Shown piece after piece: positions 6,757-11,305 of a stretch of 11,305 nucleotides of DNA. Below the pieces are notes generated by a model, which worked only from the letters and a program-made list of their open reading frames with translations, searched no databases and was not told where the DNA came from. The position numbers and the translations under genes are program-made. Every line of letters starts with the position of its first letter. Position 1 is the stretch's first letter. Source of the DNA: Actinomycetes bacterium (GTDB taxonomy: Bacteria > Actinomycetota > Acidimicrobiia > Acidimicrobiales > RAAP-2); assembly GCA_021800645.1 (NCBI GenBank), contig JAJYYT010000033.1, positions 1-11,305 of the forward strand. The letters run 5' to 3'.

Positions 6757-7005
6757 CGGCCACCCAGCATGCCATCCCCGCAAGCCGCAACCGCCGCGCC
6801 GCTCGCCCGAGGGGCGGGACTCGCCGACGGACCGGCTCGCAGAAGCGCCCACGGACAGGCTCCCAGGAGCCGGGCTCCCTCGAAGACCGGGCGTTGGCTG
6901 CCTCGGCTCACCGCGTCTTGCAGCCGGGAGCACCTCGGCCGACATCTGGCAGCCGCGAGCACCTCGGCCGCCGCCTCGTCGCCCCTAACCGTCCCCTAGC
7001 CGCCC
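6757..7005 (-). other. Intergenic region cdsA-dxr with direct repeats, no gene seen
   Basis: This 249-bp gap is the longest in the window. Next to the cdsA end are three copies of a CCCCTARC element (6981-7010). Further on is a 26-bp direct repeat (6916-6941 and 6945-6970). I see no AT-rich promoter box, no convincing terminator and no coding signal. As I recall, many actinobacteria have rlmN at this place; nothing here resembles it. Confidence 0.6.
6916..6970. repeat. 26-bp direct repeat, two copies
   Basis: Copy 1 at 6916-6941 starts TCTTGCAGCCGGGAGC and copy 2 at 6945-6970 starts TCTGGCAGCCGCGAGC; both end ACCTCGGCCG. They match at 24 of 26 positions and are separated by 3 bases (period 29). 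No function is evident; a small slippage duplication is the simplest reading. Confidence 0.85.
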
Positions 7006-7010
7006 CTAGC
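6981..7010. repeat. Three short CCCCTARC repeats carrying the cdsA stop
   Basis: On the minus strand GGCTAGGGG, GGCTAGGGG and GGTTAGGGG follow at 10- and 11-base spacing. The first supplies the cdsA stop TAG (7008-7006). The third supplies a second in-frame TAG (6987-6985) seven codons on, and the middle one a TAG in another frame. The result is a run of back-up stops. Confidence 0.75.
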
Positions 7011-8934
7011 CGTGCCCGAACGCGCGAACCAGGTAGTAGGTGGCGGGAAGGACGAAGAGCAGGCCGTCCACCCGGTCCAGGAGCCCGCCGTGACCCGGCA
7101 GGATGCGGCCCATGTCCTTCAACCCGAGGTGACGCTTCACCAGGGACTCGCACAGGTCGCCGATCGGGCTGACGACGGCCACGACCACGCCGAGCAGGGC
7201 CGCCTGGCCGAGGGTCCAGGGGTGCACGAGGTGGACGATGCCGACGGCGAACACGATCGCCGCGACCGCGCCCCCGAGGAGCCCCTCCCACGTCTTGCCC
7301 GGGCTCACCGCACTGAGCGGGTGGCGGCCGATCCACGCCCCTGCGGCGAGCGCGCCCACGTCGTAGGCCACAGCGGCGATCAGCGCGCCAAGAAGGTAGG
7401 CGATGCCGGTGCGGTGGGGGAAGAGGGACGGGGCGAGCAGTAGGGCTGCGTACGAGCCGAAGACGCCGACCCAGCAGAAGACGAAGAGGGTCGCCGCCGT
7501 GCTCCTCACCGGGTCCGCGCGGCGGTCCACGCCGAGGAGGTGCCAGACGAACGTGGCCGCGACGAGGAGCACCACCACGGCGGGGAGCGCGACGAAGGGC
7601 TTGTCGTAGGTTCCGACCAGGAGCCCCACGACCGCCGCGATGCCGAGCAGCGACGCAGGGCGGTACACGCGGCGGAACGCGGCGTACGCCTCGATCGCCG
7701 CGGCAGCGAGCACGACGGTGACCACCACCATCGACGGCACCGGGCCGAAGTGGAAGGCGAGCAGCGCGAGCCCCCCGATGACCAGCCCGCTCGCCACCGC
7801 GGCAGGGATGTTGCGCCCCGCGCGCTGGGAGAGCGCGTCGTCCCCGGCGTGCCGGGGCACCGGGGCACGCTGGGCGAGCGGCCGGTCGCCGACCGCGGGT
7901 GGCAGCGGCACGGTGCGGCGATCCGACGGCCCGCGGGTGGGGTGGCCGCGCGACCGCCTTGCGTCCTCCTCGCGCCTCGTCCGGTCGTCGGCTGCGCCGC
8001 GGCCCTCCAGCCGCATGTCCCCGGGCTCTGCCCCGTCGTCGTCGCCCGCTCGGACGGCGGCCGGGGCCTGTGGCGAAAGGAGCGTCGTCTCCTCGCCTGA
8101 GAAGTCGAGCTCTGCCTTCTCCGCCTCCTCGCCGGCACCTCCCCGGGCCAGCTCTTCGGCATCTCCCCAGGCCAGCTCTTCGACGGCTCCCCAGGTCAGC
8201 TCTTCGACGGCTCCCCAGGTCAGCTCTTCGACGGCTCCTTCGGCCAACGCTTCGAGGGCTCCCTCGGGGTCTCCGTCGGCGTCTCCACCGGCGTCTTTCT
8301 GTCCGGCTCCCGCAGCGTCGTCCACCGCATCCCGAGGCTCGTCGCCCGAGCCCCGGACGCCTGGGAGCTCGTCTGTCGGGAGCGTTGCGAAGCTGTCTGG
8401 CTCCCCGGCGCCTGGATGGGACACGGGCGCCTCCGGCGCGTCGAGGTCGAAGCTCCAGGGCTGGCGCTCTTCTTCGGCCGACTCCTTGATCAGCGTCGGC
8501 TCGTCGCCGGCAAGCCCGAGCAACGAGGCGCCGAGCGTCTCGTCGTGCTCCCAGTCGCGGCGCTCCTCGCGCCACGAGGGCTCCGGCAGCGACGCCCACG
8601 GATCCTGTTGACCAGCTTCGTCCCTTCGCGAAAGCACCGCCGGGATCTCCCCGGTCGGCGCCTCGGTCCAGTGGGGCAGCTGGGGCTCTTCGGGGACGGG
8701 CCAGTCCTCGGGTCCCCAGCCTTCGTCGGTGCCTGCGCCGAGGTCTGCCCCACCGGCGTCGGTGCCCCCGTCGATGGGTGGTCCCGCCGAGTCTCCGGCC
8801 CGCTCAGCGCCTACGATCCGCACCTGCTCGGTGCGGCGCGAGCCGGCATCCTCGTCGACCTCGTGCTGGTCCTCGTGGACTGTGTCGCTTGTCATGACGT
8901 CCGTTGTCACCACGTTCCCGCTCCGGGCCTGCAT
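7006..8934 (-). CDS. cdsA: Phosphatidate cytidylyltransferase with long acidic N-terminal extension (642 aa)
   Basis: It makes CDP-diacylglycerol from phosphatidate and CTP in the membrane, the entry point to phospholipids. The catalytic part is residues about 373-642, with roughly eight membrane segments (for example 376-394, 401-417, 447-465, 480-500, 511-533, 553-570, 578-592). It carries SPGKTWEG (544-551) and the complete family signature SLVKRHLGLKDMGRILPG (597-614) followed by HGGLLDRVD (615-623). The usual bacterial enzyme is about 270-300 residues; here about 370 hydrophilic, Asp/Glu/Gly-rich residues come first, turning Arg-rich at 307-372. That extension includes the Trp/Pro motif LPHWTEAPTGEIPAVLSRR (86-104), PSWREERRDWEHDE (119-132) and an octapeptide repeat at 226-265. 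The ATG at 8934 follows GAGGA by 6 bases, so the extension looks genuinely translated. It lies 40 bp after frr. Confidence 0.95.
   Translation of the reverse strand: MQARSGNVVTTDVMTSDTVHEDQHEVDEDAGSRRTEQVRIVGAERAGDSAGPPIDGGTDAGGADLGAGTDEGWGPEDWPVPEEPQLPHWTEAPTGEIPAVLSRRDEAGQQDPWASLPEPSWREERRDWEHDETLGASLLGLAGDEPTLIKESAEEERQPWSFDLDAPEAPVSHPGAGEPDSFATLPTDELPGVRGSGDEPRDAVDDAAGAGQKDAGGDADGDPEGALEALAEGAVEELTWGAVEELTWGAVEELAWGDAEELARGGAGEEAEKAELDFSGEETTLLSPQAPAAVRAGDDDGAEPGDMRLEGRGAADDRTRREEDARRSRGHPTRGPSDRRTVPLPPAVGDRPLAQRAPVPRHAGDDALSQRAGRNIPAAVASGLVIGGLALLAFHFGPVPSMVVVTVVLAAAAIEAYAAFRRVYRPASLLGIAAVVGLLVGTYDKPFVALPAVVVLLVAATFVWHLLGVDRRADPVRSTAATLFVFCWVGVFGSYAALLLAPSLFPHRTGIAYLLGALIAAVAYDVGALAAGAWIGRHPLSAVSPGKTWEGLLGGAVAAIVFAVGIVHLVHPWTLGQAALLGVVVAVVSPIGDLCESLVKRHLGLKDMGRILPGHGGLLDRVDGLLFVLPATYYLVRAFGHG
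8140..8259. repeat. 24-bp in-frame repeats encoding octapeptides in CdsA
   Basis: Five consecutive eight-residue units lie at residues 226-265 of the cdsA product: ALEALAEG, AVEELTWG, AVEELTWG, AVEELAWG and DAEELARG. The middle ones are nearly identical at the DNA level (24-bp period); the outer ones have drifted. The xVEELxWG pattern could form short acidic helices broken by Gly. The segment lies in the soluble extension. Confidence 0.9.
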
Positions 8935-8974
8935 CCTTCATCCTCGTCGCGTGCCCAAGACCCGGGGCGCGCCC

Positions 8975-9544
8975 TCAGACTTCGAGCAGCTCCTTCTCCT
9001 TGTGCGCCAGAAGCTGATCGACGGCCGCCACCTGCTGGTGCGTGATCTTCTCGATCTCCTTTTCAACTCTGTCCAGCTCGTCTGAAGAGATGGACCCGTC
9101 CCTCTCGAGCGACTCCAGCTCGTGACGCGTGGCCCTGCGGAGGTTCCTGATCGCCACGCGCCCCTCCTCCGCTTTGTGGCGGACGACTTTCACGAGCTCC
9201 TTGCGCCGCTCCTCGGTCAGCGGGGGGAATGCGAGCCGGATGACGGTACCGTCGTTGGACGGGTTGATGCCGAGATCCGAGCTCTGGATGGCCTTCTCGA
9301 TCGCGGACAGCGAGCTCTTGTCGTAGGGGGACACGACCAGCAGCATCGCGTCGGGGACGGTGAACCCCGAGATCTGCCGCAGCGGCGTCGGAGTCCCGTA
9401 GTAGTCGACCATCAGGTGCTCCACCAGTGCCGGGGAGGCTCGGCCGGTCCTCACGGCCGCGAATTCGCTGCGGACGTGGTCGACCGCCTTCGCCATCTTG
9501 TCGCGGGCTTCCTCCAGGACCACCTCGACCAGGTCGTCGTCCAT
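8975..9544 (-). CDS. frr: Ribosome recycling factor (189 aa)
   Basis: With EF-G it splits post-termination ribosomes so the subunits can be reused. The three-helix domain begins with VVLEEARDKMAKAVDHVRSE (8-27). Then come RTGRASP (32-38), YYGTPTPL (48-55) at the hinge, the beta domain with LGINPSNDGTVIRLAFPPLT (91-110), and EERRKELVKVV (111-121) entering the long C-terminal helices. Length matches the usual 185 or so. I chose the ATG at 9544, which overlaps the pyrH stop as TGATG. A GTG one codon earlier (9547) is also possible and gives 190 residues. There is no strong ribosome site, so translation is probably coupled to pyrH. pyrH-frr-cdsA order is widely conserved; uppS, found between frr and cdsA in Escherichia coli, is not here. 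Confidence 0.97.
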   Translation of the reverse strand: MDDDLVEVVLEEARDKMAKAVDHVRSEFAAVRTGRASPALVEHLMVDYYGTPTPLRQISGFTVPDAMLLVVSPYDKSSLSAIEKAIQSSDLGINPSNDGTVIRLAFPPLTEERRKELVKVVRHKAEEGRVAIRNLRRATRHELESLERDGSISSDELDRVEKEIEKITHQQVAAVDQLLAHKEKELLEV

Positions 9545-10263
9545 CACCGGACAAGCGTACCGATCCGTTCGCCGCTGAGCGCCCGGCGCAGATTGCCCGG
9601 CCCCATCAGGTCGAAGACCAAGATGGGCAGCTTGTTGTCCTTGCAGAACGTGATGGCCGTAAGATCCATGACCCGCAGGTCCTTCGCGATGACGTCCATG
9701 AAGGAGACCTCGTCGAAGCGGGTCGCCGAGGGATCCTTGCGGGGGTCGGCGCTGTACACCCCGTCCACGCCGCCGTGCGTGCCTTTCAAGAGCAGCTCCG
9801 CTTCGATCTCCGCGCTGCGCAGCGCGGCCGAGGTGTCCGTCGTGAAGTACGGGTTGCCCATCCCGGCGGCGAAGATCACCACGCGCCCCTTCTCGAGGTG
9901 GCGGATCGCCCGTCGGCGGATGTACGGCTCAGCGACCTCGGCCATGTGCACCGCGGTCAGCACACGAGTGGGCTGGTCCTTGTGCTCGAGCGCGTCCTGC
10001 AGCGCGAGCGCGTTGATGACCGTGCCGAGCATGCCCATGGTGTCAGAGGTCGCACGGTCCATCCCCGCGCCCGCACCGGTGGTGCCGCGCCAGATGTTCC
10101 CGCCTCCCACCATGACAGCGAGCTGCAGGGGCAGCTCTTGGAGCGCCTCGGCGATCTCGCCGGCGATCCGCTCGACGACAGAGGCATCGATCGTCTCGTC
10201 GGAAGCGGACGACGCGAGTGCCTCGCCCGACATCTTGAGGACCAGGCGTCGCGGCTCACCCAT
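9544..10263 (-). CDS. pyrH: Uridylate kinase (239 aa)
   Basis: It phosphorylates UMP to UDP with ATP, feeding all pyrimidine nucleotides including the CTP used by CdsA. It belongs to the amino-acid-kinase fold, and bacterial members are hexamers under GTP and UTP control. Visible motifs are LKMSGEAL (9-16), VGGGNIWRG (52-60), [20 protein letters not shown] (68-87), [18 protein letters not shown] (132-149) and the nucleotide-site segment [19 protein letters not shown] (160-178). Length is normal. The ATG at 10263 has a clean GGAGG 8 bases upstream. The stop overlaps the frr start. The tsf stop is 40 bp upstream, with no clear terminator or promoter between, so one transcript from rpsB onward is likely. 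Confidence 0.98.
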   Translation of the reverse strand: MGEPRRLVLKMSGEALASSASDETIDASVVERIAGEIAEALQELPLQLAVMVGGGNIWRGTTGAGAGMDRATSDTMGMLGTVINALALQDALEHKDQPTRVLTAVHMAEVAEPYIRRRAIRHLEKGRVVIFAAGMGNPYFTTDTSAALRSAEIEAELLLKGTHGGVDGVYSADPRKDPSATRFDEVSFMDVIAKDLRVMDLTAITFCKDNKLPILVFDLMGPGNLRRALSGERIGTLVR

Positions 10264-10303
10264 GACCAGCGCCTCCGCTATCCCGCAGCCGGGTCCGGCG
10301 CGC

Positions 10304-11098
10304 TCAGGAGCCGATCACCACCTGAGCGAACCGGACGATCTTCGCCGACCCGAGAAGGTCGGAGATGGTGCGCTTCTCGTCGCGTACGTAGGGCTGCTCC
10401 ACGAGCACCCGCTCCCTGAACCAGCCGTTCATCCTTCCCTCCACCACCTTGGGGAGCGAGGCTTCCGGCTTTCCCTCGTTGCGCGAGATCTGCTCAAGGG
10501 TGGCTCGCTCGGCGGCGACCTCGGCTTCGGGAACGTCCTCACGACGCACGTACTCGGGACGGGAGAACGCGATGTGCACCGCCACGTCGTGCGCCAGCTC
10601 CTGGGTGCCCCCCTCGAGAAGGACGATCACCGCGTTGACGCCCCTGCCCGACTGCTGGTGGACGTAGCCGTCGAGCACCTGTCCCTCGTTGCTCTCCATG
10701 CGGACGACGCGGCCGACGGAGATGTTCTCCTGCAGCGACGTGCGGAGCTGGTCGATCTCGCCCTTCCGCTCCTCGAGGGCCTGCTCGCCGTTCTCGGCGA
10801 CGGCGGCCGCCAGCTCGTCGACAAGGGAGACGAAGTCGGGCGACTTCGCCACGAAGTCCGTCTCGCACCGGAGCTCCACGATCGCCGCGCTCGATCCCTG
10901 GCGAACGGCTGCGACCGCGCCCTGCGACGCTTCGCGCTCGTCGCGGGCTGCAGCCCTCGCGAGCCCCTTCAGCCGGAGCCATTGCATCGCGTCCTCCATC
11001 ACGCCGCCGGACTCCTCGAGGGCGCGCTTCGCGTCCAGCATGCCGACGCCGGCGAGCCGGCGAAGCGTCTGGACGTCCTTGGCAGTGAAATCTGGCAC
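10304..11098 (-). CDS. tsf: Translation elongation factor Ts (264 aa)
   Basis: It is the nucleotide-exchange factor that regenerates EF-Tu-GTP. The N-terminal UBA-like domain reads [20 protein letters not shown] (4-23). The EF-Tu contact motif follows in [17 protein letters not shown] (73-89), with the key TDFVA at 80-84. The core continues with [14 protein letters not shown] (122-135), [17 protein letters not shown] (175-191) and [20 protein letters not shown] (207-226), and the end is complete (FAQVVIGS). The start is GTG at 11098, three bases after the rpsB stop. GGAGG lies 8 bases upstream, inside the last rpsB codons. Length is slightly under that of the Escherichia coli protein (283) but normal for the family. 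Confidence 0.98.
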   Translation of the reverse strand: MPDFTAKDVQTLRRLAGVGMLDAKRALEESGGVMEDAMQWLRLKGLARAAARDEREASQGAVAAVRQGSSAAIVELRCETDFVAKSPDFVSLVDELAAAVAENGEQALEERKGEIDQLRTSLQENISVGRVVRMESNEGQVLDGYVHQQSGRGVNAVIVLLEGGTQELAHDVAVHIAFSRPEYVRREDVPEAEVAAERATLEQISRNEGKPEASLPKVVEGRMNGWFRERVLVEQPYVRDEKRTISDLLGSAKIVRFAQVVIGS

Positions 11099-11101
11099 TT
11101 C

Positions 11102-11305
11102 TCAGGCCTCCGTGGTGATGGGGGTGGTCTCGGCCGGCTGGGCGGGCTCGATCGCCCCGTCCGACGCCGCGCTGCCAGGCCCGGCGACGGGCTCGGGTGG
11201 CGCTTCGCCAGCGGCTGCGGGCTCGGGCGGCGACTCGGCGGGCTCGGGCGGCGACTCGGCGGGCGGCTCGGCAGCGGTGGCGGCCGGCTCGGGCGGCGGC
11301 TCGGG
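11102..11305 (-). CDS. rpsB: Ribosomal protein S2, C-terminal tail only
   Basis: An open frame enters from the high-coordinate edge and ends with TGA at 11104-11102, three bases before tsf. The 67 visible residues are almost entirely Ala, Pro and Glu with some Ser and Thr. They include AESPPEP twice in a row and end GAIEPAQPAETTPITTEA. Nothing of the folded S2 core is inside the window, so the identity rests on position: rpsB directly precedes tsf in most bacteria, and actinobacterial S2 proteins often end in such tails. A tail of at least 67 low-complexity residues is long. If rpsB is correct, the tail would sit on the small ribosomal subunit and be disordered. Confidence 0.8.
   Translation of the reverse strand, partial: PEPPPEPAATAAEPPAESPPEPAESPPEPAAAGEAPPEPVAGPGSAASDGAIEPAQPAETTPITTEA
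11219..11260. repeat. 21-bp in-frame repeat in the S2 tail
   Basis: Two identical 21-bp copies (11219-11239 and 11240-11260) encode the heptapeptide AESPPEP in tandem within the rpsB tail. A related unit continues on the low-coordinate side (GEAPPEP), and further PPEP stretches lie towards the window edge. Confidence 0.85.

Noticed and set aside
5278..6999. Plus-strand open frame across dxr
   Set aside because: It is antisense to a complete Dxr, low in complexity at both ends, and has no family motif.
6908..8599. Second minus-strand open frame within cdsA
   Set aside because: It is extremely Arg/Gly-rich with no motif, whereas the overlapping cdsA frame matches the full family signature.
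7640..8611. Ser/Ala-rich plus-strand frame opposite the CdsA extension
   Set aside because: The Ser/Ala repeats are the reverse reading of the acidic octapeptide repeats. No start context or domain supports it.

Overview
The window is an 11.3 kb, very GC-rich piece of a bacterial chromosome in which every gene I can support lies on the minus strand. Read 5' to 3' on that strand, the order is rpsB (C-terminal tail only), tsf, pyrH, frr, cdsA, dxr, a site-2 protease (rseP/rip1 type), ispG, proS, rimP and nusA (first 99 codons). This is a core housekeeping neighbourhood. The GC content, GTG starts, this gene order, an archaeal/eukaryotic-type prolyl-tRNA synthetase and a CdsA with a long acidic N-terminus all suggest an actinobacterium, possibly a deep-branching class such as Acidimicrobiia. 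That placement is an inference from gene content, not from a phylogenetic marker.

Layout from high to low coordinates. Positions 11305-8975 hold translation factors and UMP kinase (rpsB, tsf, pyrH, frr), tightly packed, with a TGATG overlap between pyrH and frr. Positions 8934-7006 hold cdsA, whose last 270 residues are a normal CDP-diacylglycerol synthase behind about 370 residues of acidic, repeat-containing extension. A 249-bp gap with two kinds of direct repeat follows. Positions 6756-2562 hold dxr, the membrane protease and ispG: dxr and the protease overlap by GTGA, while a 155-bp gap with a 16-bp tandem repeat array separates the protease from ispG. proS (2517-1027) comes next. A 207-bp gap then carries a likely extended -10 promoter and a strong leader hairpin, before rimP and nusA, which overlap by ATGA.

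How the genes work together: rpsB, tsf, frr, proS, rimP and nusA serve ribosome assembly, elongation, recycling, tRNA charging and transcription elongation. pyrH supplies UDP, and so UTP and CTP; CTP is the co-substrate of CdsA. dxr and ispG are an early and a late step of the MEP isoprenoid pathway. The protease is a membrane enzyme of the regulated intramembrane proteolysis type. The promoter before rimP suggests that rimP-nusA can be transcribed separately from the upstream block.

I found no mobile element, defence system, CRISPR array, tRNA or rRNA, and no clearly new system. The points worth a second look are the structured rimP leader, the giant acidic CdsA extension, the 16-bp mini-hairpin array before ispG, and a pattern of tandem repeats whose period is a multiple of three inside genes but not between them.
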